Assembly: GCA_947172415.1 (NCBI GenBank)
Contig: OX359192.1
Span: forward strand, 1,738,501 to 1,802,500
Direction of reading: 5' to 3'
Origin: Chondrosia reniformis
Lineage: Eukaryota; Porifera; Demospongiae; Chondrillida; Chondrillidae
DNA: 64,000 bases
Part shown: positions 1 to 11,245 of the stretch, one piece after another
Numbering within the stretch: position 1 is the stretch's first letter
Layout of the letters: each line of letters starts with the position of its first letter
The notes under the pieces: generated by a model
The model's database searches: none
What the model was told of the DNA's origin: nothing
Seen by the model: the letters and a program-made list of their open reading frames with translations, nothing else
Translations under genes and position numbers: made by a program

Positions 1-349
1 GTGAGTGTTAATTTATATAGGAGATGTAGTATGGTCCCCAAGAAAGATTATGAGCTAATACAAATTTAAGCTCCAGGGGTAGCTGCTTCGTTAACCAGAG
101 CCCTCCCCAAGTCACCATTGGTAATGATTTATATTTGGCACTGAGCAGTCAACCTCAGTTATTGAGCACCTGTAGCCACCCCACCCCATGTCACACCACC
201 ACGCCCCACCCATTTCCACCCGCCCTGCCCAATGCCACACCGTCATACCTTGCACCTGGGCTCCTCCCTCATTTAACGGAATGTCTAAGATTGACATGTG
301 ATTTCAAAATCCCATACATATTGATTTAGGCTTCTAAATCTGATTGCAG
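1..349 (+). other. Intron of the receptor-like gene that ends at 645
   Basis: The window opens exactly on a consensus splice donor (GTGAGTG), and a pyrimidine-containing acceptor ending in GCAG lies at 346-349, so this stretch reads as one intron. The small open frames inside it, including a C-rich histidine/proline-rich stretch near 170-240, have no supporting context. Confidence 0.6.
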
Positions 350-645
350 GTATCGCTGTGATCTATTTTGTAGCCTATTCCTGTTTCATTTCTTTGATCA
401 TGGTTGCTTTATGCAGGTGGATGAAGACTAGTCGAGGATCCTTTGCACCGTACAGAAGAGATAACATGGAGGATGAACCAAAAGTGACATTTGAAAAGGA
501 AATAGATGAAGGAGCTATCAACTTTGACAATCCAATATATGATGAGAGTAGTGAATTTAGTGATCTAGTTCCTGCCGAAGAAGTCCCCCAACCCACAGAA
601 AGGGGAGGAGGAGAGAGTGATGACCTTGAGAAAGTTCCACTCTGA
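350..645 (+). CDS. Single-pass membrane receptor, last exon (LDL-receptor-like cytoplasmic tail), partial
   Basis: This is the terminal exon of a gene whose earlier exons lie left of the window. It encodes a hydrophobic helix of about 20 residues (IYFVAYSCFISLIMVAL), a basic stop-transfer stretch (RWMKTSRG), and an acidic tail of about 70 residues ending VPL. The tail contains INFDNPIYDE, which matches the FxNPxY endocytosis signal of LDL receptor and LRP proteins (NFDNPVY in LDLR), the binding site for PTB adaptors such as ARH, Dab and Numb. This suggests a plasma-membrane receptor internalised through clathrin. The ectodomain is not visible, so LDLR family membership is inference from the tail only. 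The reading frame has no ATG in this exon and continues from an upstream exon. It ends 150 bp before TM9SF3, typical of this compact region. Confidence 0.6.
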
Positions 646-796
646 ATTGAACATGCTATGTTGAAAACTGATTGCTTAGTGCTTAGGCCGCATAGTGCGT
701 AGTATCATTAAACCATTAATCCATAACGTATCGAGAGTGTTACTCCATATCCATTGTGTACAACCAATAATCCATTGTGAGCGGCGCATGTGAAAA

Positions 797-2560
797 ATGG
801 CCGACTCAATGAGGCGGTGGTCGTTGTTCTTTATATTACTTGGGGCTGTGGTAACGGTATTCGCTGATGAACACAGTCACGTTTACGAACCTCACGAGGA
901 GGTGGTGGTATGGATGAATACCGTAGGTCCGTATCATAACAGACAGGAGACGTACGGTTACTTCTCTCTGCCATTTTGTAAGGGTCCTCAGACAGAAATA
1001 AGTCACCACCACGAAACAATGGGAGAGGCTTTGCAAGGATTTGAACTTGAATTCAGCGGCCTAGAAGTTCAATTCAAGAAGAATGTCGATAACACGGAGT
1101 ATTGCACAATTGAACTAGATAAAACTGGCTCCCTGAACGTGTTGACGTATGCGGTAAAGAACAACTACTGGTATCAGATGTACATCGATGATCTGCCGGT
1201 GTGGGGTATAGTGGGAGGCGTGGATGATGAAGCTGAGGAGGAAGGCTTGTATCTCTGGACTCACAAGAAGTTTGATATTGGGTATAATGATGACAGAATA
1301 GTGGATGTTAATCTTACAAGTGATAATAAGGTCTTTCTTTCAAAAGGAACCAAGATATCATTTTCTTACGAGGTTAACTGGGTGGAATCACAGGTGAAAT
1401 TTAACAATAGGTTTGAAAAGTATCTTGATCCGAACTTTTTTCAGCACCGAATTCACTGGTTTTCAATCTTCAACTCATTTATGATGGTCCTTTTCTTAGT
1501 CGGGTTGGTGACAATGATCATGATGAGAACCCTGCGAAGGGACTACGCTCGGTACAGCAAAGATGAAGATTTGGATGACCTAGAGAGAGACCTAGGTGAT
1601 GAGTATGGCTGGAAACAGGTGCATGGAGACGTGTTCCGTTCCCCTATGTATCCCGGTCTGTTTTCATCCTGCATAGGAACGGGTTGCCATTTGGTTATTG
1701 TGATTCTGTTGGCAATCCTTCTTGCCATTTTCGAACATGTGTATGAAAGTCGAGGTACTCTGATGAGCATTTTACTGTACGTGTATGCCGCAACATCCTG
1801 CATCAATGGATTCTTTGGTGGGGCACTCTATTCCAGGTTTGGAGGTAAAGAATGGATCAGACAAGCCTTAACTAGTGCCTTTCTCTTTCCAGGGCTGATT
1901 GGGGTGACCATTTTTATAATTAATCTGGTGGCAAATTATTATCATGCCTCTCGAGCTATTCCCCTGGGAACAATGATTTCTGTGATTGCAATCTGCATAT
2001 TTGTTATTGTCCCACTGCAGTTTATAGGAACTATTTTAGGTAGAAATTTATGTAGCTTTAGAGGTAACCCATGCCGAGTCAACACTGTACCAAGACCAAT
2101 TCCGGAGAAGAAATGGTTTATGGAACCTGGTGTAATAATTTTATTGGGAGGGATACTTCCGTTTGGATCTATTTTCATAGAAGTGTATTTTATCTTTACA
2201 TCATTTTGGGCATACAAGATCTACTATGTCTACGGATTCATGTTCCTTGTCTTTATTATCCTCATTACTGTGACGGTGTGCGTAACCATTGTATGTACGT
2301 ACTTTTTGCTAAATGCAGAAGACTACAGATGGCACTGGACTAGCTTTCTCTCAGCAGCATCCATCTCTCTGTACATCTATCTTTACTCATTTTACTACTT
2401 TTTCTTCAAGACGAAAATGTTTGGCTTTTTTCAAACACTCTTTTATTTTGGTTATATGGGTCTATTCAGCTCAGCTCTAGGAATAATGTGTGGAACAGTC
2501 GGATTTATTGGAGCAAGCCTTTTTGTTCAGAAAATGTATGCAACAGTTAAAGTAGATTAA
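797..2560 (+). CDS. TM9SF3: Transmembrane 9 superfamily member 3 (nonaspanin)
   Basis: An uninterrupted 587-codon frame close in length to human TM9SF3 (589 aa). The start is supported by an in-frame TGA two codons upstream and a signal peptide (residues about 1-23) followed by [20 protein letters not shown]. Family hallmarks are visible: [19 protein letters not shown] in the lumenal domain, [35 protein letters not shown] at the first membrane helix, [20 protein letters not shown] in the cytosolic loop, [13 protein letters not shown], and about nine helices. The C-terminus is VKVD, matching the KxD/E COPI-binding signal that keeps nonaspanins in the Golgi. Nonaspanins act in Golgi and endosomal membrane protein sorting, notably of proteins with glycine-rich transmembrane segments. 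The absence of introns is notable for a nine-helix gene. Confidence 0.97.
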   Translation: MADSMRRWSLFFILLGAVVTVFADEHSHVYEPHEEVVVWMNTVGPYHNRQETYGYFSLPFCKGPQTEISHHHETMGEALQGFELEFSGLEVQFKKNVDNTEYCTIELDKTGSLNVLTYAVKNNYWYQMYIDDLPVWGIVGGVDDEAEEEGLYLWTHKKFDIGYNDDRIVDVNLTSDNKVFLSKGTKISFSYEVNWVESQVKFNNRFEKYLDPNFFQHRIHWFSIFNSFMMVLFLVGLVTMIMMRTLRRDYARYSKDEDLDDLERDLGDEYGWKQVHGDVFRSPMYPGLFSSCIGTGCHLVIVILLAILLAIFEHVYESRGTLMSILLYVYAATSCINGFFGGALYSRFGGKEWIRQALTSAFLFPGLIGVTIFIINLVANYYHASRAIPLGTMISVIAICIFVIVPLQFIGTILGRNLCSFRGNPCRVNTVPRPIPEKKWFMEPGVIILLGGILPFGSIFIEVYFIFTSFWAYKIYYVYGFMFLVFIILITVTVCVTIVCTYFLLNAEDYRWHWTSFLSAASISLYIYLYSFYYFFFKTKMFGFFQTLFYFGYMGLFSSALGIMCGTVGFIGASLFVQKMYATVKVD

Positions 2561-2871
2561 CTAATATCCACCAACTCCATATTATAGTGTGTTCCTGATG
2601 TTAAGGATTGCATTAAAACTTATATCATGTTAACATTAATTTATGTCCTTTTAATTGGTGTATTGTAAGTTGCATTAGTTCATATTTTTGCTGTGCCATG
2701 GTTTAATACATCAACCTTTTTGGTACCTAAATATGTATACTCCTCTCTAGCTGAAATATTGAAGATCTATAAGGTTTTTAATAATTAATGTACAAGTTGA
2801 CCAGTAAATCATTATCATAAGCAACTTTCTCTCTATAAAGACACCAATAATACATCATTACAGGTTGGATA

Positions 2872-2877
2872 AATAAA
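2872..2877 (+). terminator. Candidate poly(A) signal of TM9SF3
   Basis: AATAAA lies 312 bp after the TM9SF3 stop, followed by T-rich and GT-containing sequence. It is the first canonical hexamer downstream. Other AT-rich variants nearby make this only a candidate. Confidence 0.4.
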
Positions 2878-3263
2878 TTATATAATAACTTTGTTATATG
2901 TACGTACAGTATGAATTGCAAGTGAAGCATTAATTATATATATGAAAACATTACATGGGCTTCATGAATATCAACAACAATAGCTATATATAACTCCCAC
3001 TCTATATACCAGAAGTGGCCTTCAAAAAAATCAGTTATAATGTCATCAAAGAGGAGCTCTTGAAAAGACTAACACAAAGATATCTCATGATACACTTTGT
3101 ATCTACATTTTTCTAATGAAAGTGCTTTACACATCTGAGCTCATTTAAGGTGTCCCTTTTCACAAGCATATGCATTTTATATAATGAGCAGTGCAGCCAT
3201 TTTCCTTACTTTTCACGTATATTATATTAGCTCCTCTGAGGAAGTAATGATATTACATAATGA

Positions 3264-3269
3264 TTTATT
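3264..3269 (-). terminator. Candidate poly(A) signal of the CABIT gene
   Basis: TTTATT on the plus strand (AATAAA on the minus strand) lies about 170 bp beyond the stop codon of the minus-strand gene ending at 3436. It is a plausible 3' end in the shared convergent spacer. Confidence 0.35.
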
Positions 3270-3435
3270 TCTAAGTTAATTAATTACATGCATATGCATA
3301 TAATAATTTCAAAGGAATTTTTGTATGTATATATAATGAGACAATCAAAATGTGAATATAAATATATTTATATAAATATTATATCCATACGCCATGCATG
3401 CAAGTTCCAAGCATGTATTTTTACATCAATAAATT

Positions 3436-6400
3436 TCAGTGTACATTAGAAGTGTCTTCATAAGTATCTTCGGCCTCGTAAGAAGTGTCTGAATCTGAAT
3501 CCTCTTTTTTATTCTTAGATGGAATGAGAAGTCCAAATGATTTCCCTCCATATTGTGACTTAGGTGGACGAACAGGAGGTGCCTTTACATATGCAAGAAA
3601 TTAGAGTTTATTAGACTTAGTCAACTATATATGATAACTACATGCGTACGTATATATAGACTGAAAAGACAATATTTAAATATATACAATTTGGGTCATT
3701 TAGTCTGTAGAATAGTTTCAAACAGCAACAAAAGTGTCATGTACGTAACCTTTATTAGGTTAACACATATATACACACTGATGAAAAGAGTGTTGCCCTA
3801 AGAGCTTGTAACCCTTCACTTAAAACGTAAGGTAATTATAAGTCTAAGTCTATATACATAGGTGTGTTTGAATAGATAATTAACAAAGGCATTGGGCTTA
3901 AACTATGTACTTATGTACGAACGTATGTATAGAAACTGCCAAGCATTGAAATTTCATATATAAGCATGGTGTACGATTATACCTTGACTCTCAAAGGCAT
4001 ATGTTCCATGTCTAGAGGTCTTTGACTTTTTCTGCATGATATTGCTAAATCATCCAAATTTACATACTGAGGGGGTTCATAAAACGGTTGTGGTTGAACA
4101 GTTCTATTTTTGGTGGGTTTCCAAGCATCCCTATAACTAGTAGATATTGTAGCTGAAGGATAGGGAGTAGAGCTGGCCATTGAAGCCTGTGGTTTTGGAC
4201 TTGGAATATTCATAGTCGTGGTCATATGCATGCCTGTAATGCCTGTATTTAGATACAAGTATAAAGTACATTTACTTAGAGTAAAGGCTAACAGGTACTG
4301 TACGTATATGTACATACGTACATTTGCTGCATACATACTGCATATATAAAGAAGTGAATAATCACTAGCTGGATTGAAGATATTACGCTGAGGAGCCAAG
4401 TGGCCAAAGTGTTATCCTGGCTGGGGGACTGAAATTGGAAATTATTCACTTCTTCATCATAACCTTTGCACAGGCATTAGTGTAGTTTGAACTAAGGGAC
4501 TGTAACATAATGGTAAAAGCAATAATCTTACTAGGATTTCTGCCAGGGGGTGCCTTTGATGACGACATTTTAAAAGGCTGTGCAGAATAAAACTTTTCAT
4601 TCACCTAATGAGAAAAGAATAAATCCAGCAATTGCAATATATTGGCAATTGGAACATATTATGTACGTAGCCATACGTACATACATCTATGCAATTACAT
4701 TATTATGCATACACTGACCACTCAGTATATACATGAATCTACCAAAAAGGCATGTAATCTACATACGTAACTGTATGTACAAAAGGAATTCATGTATGTA
4801 TGTACATAGGTTAACCCAATAAACAATACAACTTGATAGCCAACCTTTCCCTGATCCCAGGATATCTCAGTAGGTGGATCATACATTGACTCATAGTCTT
4901 CACCGTCAGAGTCACTTCCAGCTTGGTAGTCATTGTTCTCTTGAAATGGAATAGGAGGTAATTCACGCTTTGTTATAGAATTAGGACTGGGACCAGTACT
5001 TAAAATTACCTACGTACATGGCATAAAAAGGAAGTAAAGGAAACCTCATTGTGCTGATATGTAATGCAATATATAGCGCACTAATGAAATTAATTGATAG
5101 TGTAACATACTGTATATACAGAGCCAAGGATTCACAGAAGATCAAGATAAAGAAAAAGACAAAAACTCCCAGGATCACTGATGAAGGGTGGAATTCCCAG
5201 AAACGGCTGTCTGACCCAGTGGAGAAGAAGATGAAAGAAGGGAAAAGAAGGAAGAAAAGACTACTGTATCTTCATCTAAAGCTCTCTTTAGGTTTAGTTC
5301 CCCTATAGGCTCTTTTTACAGAATAGGCATATAGCATGTAGGAAAATGGTATCTTAGATTTTTCATACATATACACAGGTATGTACCTTGATAGGCACTG
5401 ATATAGGTATTTCCCGGATATTGTTGGAACCATATATGCCTTGTTGATGCACATCAGTGTTGATTGTTGCCTTGGTTTCCTGATAACATTCCAGGACCTG
5501 ATAGATTCCAAGATCACGGACCTTGTTATCTTGTTTTTTCTCTATATAATATTAACCAAAATTCAACTGAACATTTATCAAATTTATGTAAACAAAAATA
5601 TAATGGTCATGCTTGTTTTTCCACATCACCTGCTTACCATCAACAAACGCTTGTATTCTGACAGGGAGCTGTATACTCTTAATGATTTCGGCTGCAAACA
5701 TGGCAGTCGCTTGGCGACGACTGTCGAAGAAGACTCTCTCATTTGGATAAAACTTGTATCTGGTTCCATCTAAACCACTAGCTTCCAAATGTGCCTGTTT
5801 TCGTGGGACAATCTTCTTTGCTTTCTTGCACTTTTCAATATCAACTAATATAGTACCTTTGGGAATGTTTTTTCTATTATGATCTACTATAGCCTTTGTG
5901 ACACGCATCACCTAAGTGAGTTTTGTAGATATAGGGAATTAAAGAATACATAACAAATAAGGGAAAGTGTATGTGTATATTTCACTTTCATAAACCATAG
6001 AAACTATTATTTATATACGTATGAAGACTTGTTGCTTCATGCACTAAAATTCATTGATAGAGCTCTGGTAGTGACTTCTATAATATGCATTGAAAAATAT
6101 GACGGTCAGTTTGAACAATATACATATATGGCTCTCATAGAGTAATGAAGTCTTTGGATTACATTCTATGGTGTCAAAGAATGTACAAACCTGTGGTAGC
6201 CTCTTTAGATTAAAGATTTCTTCCACGTCATCAAACTCTGATTCCCAGTCTGTTGTTCTGAGGGTGTGGTCATCTTCAAAAATTAAGGCAAACTTATGGG
6301 CACAATTATGCATGACCTGTGTTTCCTTTTGTGTCATTTCATCTTTGAGCTACATACATACAGTACCAGGTGTATAATACTTGGTATTATTTACACAAAC

Positions 6401-8656
6401 AAATATCAGTTGTCTCATCATTTGACTCTGGATTTACCTCACCCACTCATGTCTCCTGAAGAGCACAATGAGCAAAATGATGAGACATCACAGCTTCAAG
6501 ATTGGCTTCAGATCTTAAAGTCCCCTATTTTCAAATGCCAGTTGTCTGAATACTTAGCAATTTGCTTTTGTAAGAACCCTTACTAAATAGATTTCTGATT
6601 AGTTTATCTTATCATATTGAAAATGTTTTTCTATAATCTATATATACACTTAGAAATCAGTCCATGTTTCCATATACAAAATTATATTAATTAACAGGCT
6701 ATATACTGTAAATGTACATTTATGTATTATACTTATATGTATATACCTTAAGAAATTTCTGTTGCTTTACTTGCAATATAACCAACTGTTGCCCTAATCA
6801 AACAAAAAGTACTCAATCTCTGATAAGAATTATATAACTACCTTTATCAGATGTACATATACATGTGATACATTAAGAGTATATATGTACACATACATAC
6901 GTATATCTTATGCTAAAGATATCAGGGTTGAAACTTTCAATAGTAGAATTATATGCATGATTGAGGCTCAATAAAAAATAAAGCTAGGATACATGACATG
7001 CCATTGTAAATACATATAATACTATACATACCCTGCTTCAGATTAACATTTTCTGTTTTATAACTGCCTTCCATTATTCTAGCAACTTTAGGAAAGTCTC
7101 CAGATGATGTAAATTCACTCAAAAGAATGGGATTGTTTACTGTGGAATTTCCCTTTTCATCCTTACATGTAGCCTGATATATAGTCTTGTTTTGGGGCAT
7201 CTGAGATGCTGTGTTAGAAGATACGACACTAGTACTGCTTTTCATGGTATTTGATCTGGGTGGTGCTGGTATAGTTCCTATGGGTGGCGGAGGGGGTGGC
7301 TGCTTCATGATTGGACTCCTGAGTGGAGGTTTTGAAGCAGCATAGGATAACGGAGTATCACGAACAGGATGGCAGTCTGGTAATGTGGGAGGCTTTGACT
7401 TAGCCAAAGGAGGAGGTCCCTTATCAGAAAAATTACTGCTATGACAATGTTTGTCAACAAGATTTGAAGTTGGCTTATTAAATTGTGAGGGAGGTGGGGG
7501 AGGGTTATGAGGCTTATCCATTTTGAAAGAAAGTGATGGCTTTACTTTTGCTGGCTGACTACACTGTCTTTCTAAAGACTCATGCCGATGGATTGCTTGT
7601 TGTCTATACGATTTGGGACTTTCAGAAGACTGTGACAGCTTAGGTGATGTAACTGGTATATTCTGAGGTTTCAGTTCTGATTTAAGACCATCTTTAAAAG
7701 CATAGTGAAAGAAGACATAGAAGGAGAGGTGCAGTATAGGCTGTACACAGGATATCATATGGACTCTCACCTTTGTGAGGTACTACTTGTATGGGCTTCT
7801 TCTTGAGCATTGGTTGTTCTGGCACACTTTTTTTCTATGTAGGAGAAAAATGTATTACATAGCAAGTCAGTTTTCAAATTGGCAGTAATATATGTGTCTT
7901 TACCATTTTTCTATCAAGGGTGCTCTGTGGCGGAACACATTTAATATACTTTTCATCCCTCTGTTCCTCTTCATGTGGCCTTGGCGATAATGCTGTTTGC
8001 ACTAAGGTTTCCCTTCTCGGGTAAGATCTATTCTGTAGAGTGAATAGATTGCATAGAAACGTAGAAAACCTAATAACTTTGGATCATTTGGGAGAATCCC
8101 ATGTATATATTGAATGATCGATAAATAACACTATAAATCATCCTGTTTATTGATACATGAAAGTATCAACATCAGTGCGATTCATTTTAGGTTTCATGCA
8201 TTGATTCATTTTCAGGTATGTACATATATAGGTCATTTCCCTTATGCACGTACATCTATTTGTTTAATATTTATGCATATCTTCATAACCACACTACACT
8301 CAACAATAGTATATTAATATAAGTAACTGCAATGTCTAAAAGAGGATAACTTAATATAAGGAATTGAAAACATTTATACAACTATGTTTAACCTTTTCTG
8401 TTGTAGGTTTGAGGCCAACCGGAGGAGGAGGAGGTGGTCCCGCTGATCTTCCTTGTAGGGGAGGAGGAGGTGGTCCCGCTGATCTTCCTTGTAGGTGAGG
8501 AGGAGGTGGTCCCACCGATCTTCCTTGTAGGTGAGGAGGAGGTGGTCCCGCCGATCTTCCTTGTAGGGGAGGAGGAGGTGGTCCCGCCGATCTTCCTTGT
8601 AAGTGAGGAGGAGGCTTGGCACTTGGAGGAGGCGGTGGCGGTTTGCTAGCATACAT
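3436..8656 (-). CDS. CABIT-domain adaptor (GAREM/THEMIS-like) with proline-rich N-terminus
   Basis: Twelve exons, read from splice sites with continuous phase: 8656-8393, 8032-7904, about 7831-7771, 7691-7032, 6793-6747, 6349-6191, 5911-5638, about 5535-5387, 5009-4845, 4604-4532, about 4233-3983 and 3582-3436. The product is roughly 790 aa. The N-terminal half is proline-rich (PPPPPP runs, 12-residue GPPPP-LQGRSA repeats). The middle has a CABIT pattern: LLSEFTSSGDFPKVARIMEG, NLKQGQQLVILQVKQQKF, HKFALIF, then LPQVMRVTKAIVD, IPKGTILVDIEKC and EIIKSIQLPVRIQAF. The tail carries tyrosines in acidic contexts (DYESMYDPP, SYEAEDTYED) and APPVRPPKSQYGG, like the Grb2-binding PPPRPPK segment of THEMIS. 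A role as a tyrosine-phosphorylated scaffold downstream of a receptor kinase is inferred from GAREM and THEMIS. The start ATG at 8656 is uncertain because the frame stays open upstream. Introns contain repeats. Confidence 0.72.
5124..5366 (+). repeat. Dispersed repeat R1, copy A (in an intron of the CABIT gene)
   Basis: A block of about 243 bp starting CCAAGGATTCACAGAAG and ending ATCTTAGATTTTTCAT. It recurs with the same ends at 10653-10893 and, inverted, at 27384-27620, with degraded relatives near 34250 and 61857. The sharp shared ends and intact copies mark it as a short mobile element (SINE or MITE) of unassigned family. No clear terminal inverted repeat is visible. One frame is open ([19 protein letters not shown]), but the basic product is not recognised. 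Confidence 0.7.
6415..6535. mobile_element. Partial copy of foldback MITE M1
   Basis: It matches the right half of the complete foldback element at 18018-18250 (ACTCTGGAT-TACC, TCATGTCTCCTGA-GAGCAC, GATCTTAAAGTCCCCTATTTT), including the conserved end. It lies in a CABIT gene intron. Confidence 0.5.
8421..8603 (-). repeat. Coding tandem repeat, 36-bp unit, about 5 copies
   Basis: Five tandem 36-bp units in the first recognised exon of the CABIT gene encode GPPPP(P/H)LQGRSA. All units keep frame and differ mostly by P/H and A/V changes. Such poly-proline repeats bind SH3, WW or EVH1 domains and change in number by slippage. Confidence 0.85.
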
Positions 8657-9220
8657 GTTTCCTAAGTGTTCTAAACATAAAGAAATGTGTTCTTTATACA
8701 AAGATACAATAATAACCAAACGCACCTTATTCATATATATATAGACATGTGGTTGACATCATTATGAATAAATCATATGGAATAGATTGTTTTCCTAGAA
8801 ATCTTAGTGAGGGAAAACCTATATATAGAGCGTAGGATGTACACTTACGTAGTACTACATAGCTATAGTATAAACTAAATACATATATATATAATATTAT
8901 GCATATATGGATTGGAGTAGCAATTTCTGACATATTATCATAAAAAGCAAGTTCCATGGGGAAAGGATGAGAACGCTTATATAAATACAGGTGTACATAT
9001 ATAAATAAGTGAAAGTGAACATAAACAAAGTCTAAATTGTATAAGTTGTGTAATGTTCAGTATGCTTAAAGTGGTAACAAAAAGACATAGATCAATTTTC
9101 AATTGTCATTGATCACAAGTTTAATGGTACAGCTCTATTATATGTCAAACAGTGAAGTACATTGTATTTTTAGCCTTCATGATATATTCTTGAATACAAC
9201 ATATGTACCTAGTGAACCAT

Positions 9221-9300
9221 AATTAGGTCACCTCCATAATCAGGTCACCTCCATAATCAGGTCACCTCCATAATCAGGTCACCTCCATAATCAGGTCACC
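9221..9300 (+). repeat. 17-bp tandem array containing AGGTCA, about 5 copies
   Basis: Five near-identical units of AATCAGGTCACCTCCAT. Each has the nuclear receptor half site AGGTCA in direct orientation at 17-bp spacing. The right flank (to about 9343) reads inward as CAGTGGAACCTTCATAATCC, a pogo/Tigger-like terminus bordered by TA, so the array probably expanded inside a small MITE. Confidence 0.75.
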
Positions 9301-10382
9301 TGAGCACAGCCACAGTGGTGTCTGGATTATGAAGGTTCCACTGTATATATTTCTTGGTCTATCTATATATATATACTTATATTCTTGTTCAGATAAAAAG
9401 CCTGTTGTACTTCCAAAAAATACATCACAAATTTAAAGGTTTATAATATGCACAATAAAGAGCACAATTGTGAATTTCTCTCTCCATTATTTTTCTACAG
9501 GTTGAAATGCCAAATCATTCAGTTTGTAGTTGATAACTCAATTAGTGACAGAATTAACCAGCCTGAGGTTAGATCTGAGGTTATATATCTGACCCTACAA
9601 CATTACAATTTACAAATCCTTTCAGTATAAAAGGGTTACTATTGTAGTACTGCATATACCAGGCGACATAAATATAGTTTAAAGAAAGTTAAACTAAGAT
9701 ATATATATATTCCTGAGCTCCCTGCATGGCTAGCACTGTTGATTTATACAGAGCTGAATAACCACTAGGAGATAAAGGGTAATGTAGTATATCTGAACTA
9801 AATCACAATCCAGTATTTCTGATTCATTATTCCACTAAACTAATCTGAAGATATGTATATACAGTATATATAAGGAAAGCTGTGGTTTAGGCACACATTA
9901 TATACTGACCTTATATTATACTCCTGCTTATATTATACTCCTGCTGTATTCCTCCTGTGAAATGGTAATAAACCAATAGCAAATGGTTCAGAAACAGAAG
10001 GATTCTCCTAGGCTGGTCCTGTATACAAAATAATACCACTACAGCTTCCCACTGTCCAAATGAAAGACTTCTGGGCTATTAGAAGCTCTAGAACAGATGT
10101 TGACAAGTCTCTTAGTATCACCCAAATTAATACGGAAAACATACAAGTGTTTCCTCCTTCCTATTTTGAGGTTTAGCATTCAGAAGCTATATAGTCTTAG
10201 TGAAACTTCCTTTTTACATGAACAGGAGTCCTCACTCATGATCATGCACATGTGTATATGCATGTGTGGTCCACTTGTAGCAGAACTTCCTTATAACCTC
10301 TTTGCTATTATATATTTATTTATTTAATGTTCAATCATTCTTATATATATTATACAAAAAACATTTTCATATATATATGTAA

Positions 10383-10552
10383 GAATAAGGAGTGCTTGCT
10401 GTGATGATTATGAGAATAGCAATAGATCAGTAACATGGATTTACTAGTTTAAGACGTTTCAACTATAATGCTGATGAAGACCTCCAGGTCGAAATGTCTT
10501 TTAATTAAACTATATAAATCGATGCATGTTGTTGCTGATGCGCTCAATAAGG
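10383..10552 (+). repeat. H-type element, copy 1 (foldback with TGATGAAGACC-GGTCGAAA core)
   Basis: A dispersed element with arms that pair (TTTACTAGTTTAA with TTAATTAAACTA) around the core CTGATGAAGACC-TCCA-GGTCGAAATGTC. Related copies lie at about 27672-27835 and 57288-57486. The core resembles a hammerhead ribozyme catalytic core, but helix III is not visible. Confidence 0.5.
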
Positions 10553-10652
10553 CTATATGTATGTATATAACATCTACAGCATTAAAGGATTGGTAGAATA
10601 TAATATTAAAAACGTTTTAGATTGGAACAGACATACGTAGCAGTATATTGGG

Positions 10653-10893
10653 CCAAGGATTCACAGAAGATCAAGATAAACAAAATACAAAGACTCCCAG
10701 GATCACTGATGAAGGGTGGAATTCCCAGAAACGGCTGTCTGACCCAGTGGAGAAGAAGATTAAAGGAGGGAAAAGAAGGAAGAAAAGACTCCTGTATCCT
10801 CATCCAAAGCTCTCTTCAAGTTTAGTTCCCCTATAGGCTCTTTTACAGAATAGGCATATAGCATGTAGGAAAATGGTATCTTAGATTTTTCAT
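10653..10893 (+). repeat. Dispersed repeat R1, copy B
   Basis: This copy keeps both ends of copy A (5124-5366) with a small number of substitutions and indels in the A-rich part. It lies about 350 bp beyond the MEF2 stop codon. Confidence 0.7.
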
Positions 10894-11245
10894 TGATATG
10901 TATATTAATGAATTGATTAGAGTTCAGTGAAGCTACCTATAATAGCTATTGGCACTTGCAAATTAATGGCTTGCTTCAGGCAGTAGGCCAAATGTACGTA
11001 GGTACGTAGCGTCAGGATTACTATGTAGCCGTATACATGTAGTTTTACAACCTAAAAATGTATTCCATGACTTAATAACAGTTTACAACAAAATCTACAA
11101 TATTCAAAAAGGTAAATGGAATGACACCACCAATGCTAAAATGAAATTTGGAATCTTATAAAAGAAACAATTAGTATACAAGTCAGTAAATAAGCTAGTA
11201 ATTTAAGATGACTGCTGACATGCTTAAACATACAATGGTATACAT

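Larger units (their letters stand above)
2561..3435. other. Convergent intergenic region between TM9SF3 and the CABIT gene
   Basis: This very AT-rich stretch separates the stop codons of two convergent genes. It holds a likely poly(A) signal for each (2872-2877 on +, 3264-3269 on -). I see no gene or repeat array in it. Confidence 0.5.
8657..11245. other. Spacer between the CABIT gene and MEF2
   Basis: About 2.6 kb between the 5' end of the CABIT gene and the 3' end of MEF2. It contains the 17-bp AGGTCA array, R1 copy B and an H-type element, listed separately. The rest is AT-rich with short chance frames only (for example 9448-9630 and 10097-10327). The CABIT promoter and any untranslated first exon should lie just right of 8656. 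Confidence 0.4.

Noticed and set aside
112-329. Two overlapping small frames (C-rich, His/Pro-rich) at the left end
   Set aside because: They lie inside an intron bounded by good splice sites and mirror each other on opposite strands.
8434-8649. Plus-strand repeat frame (VPLIFLVGEEEV units)
   Set aside because: Antisense shadow of the CABIT gene's proline repeat. The minus frame joins in phase with downstream exons.
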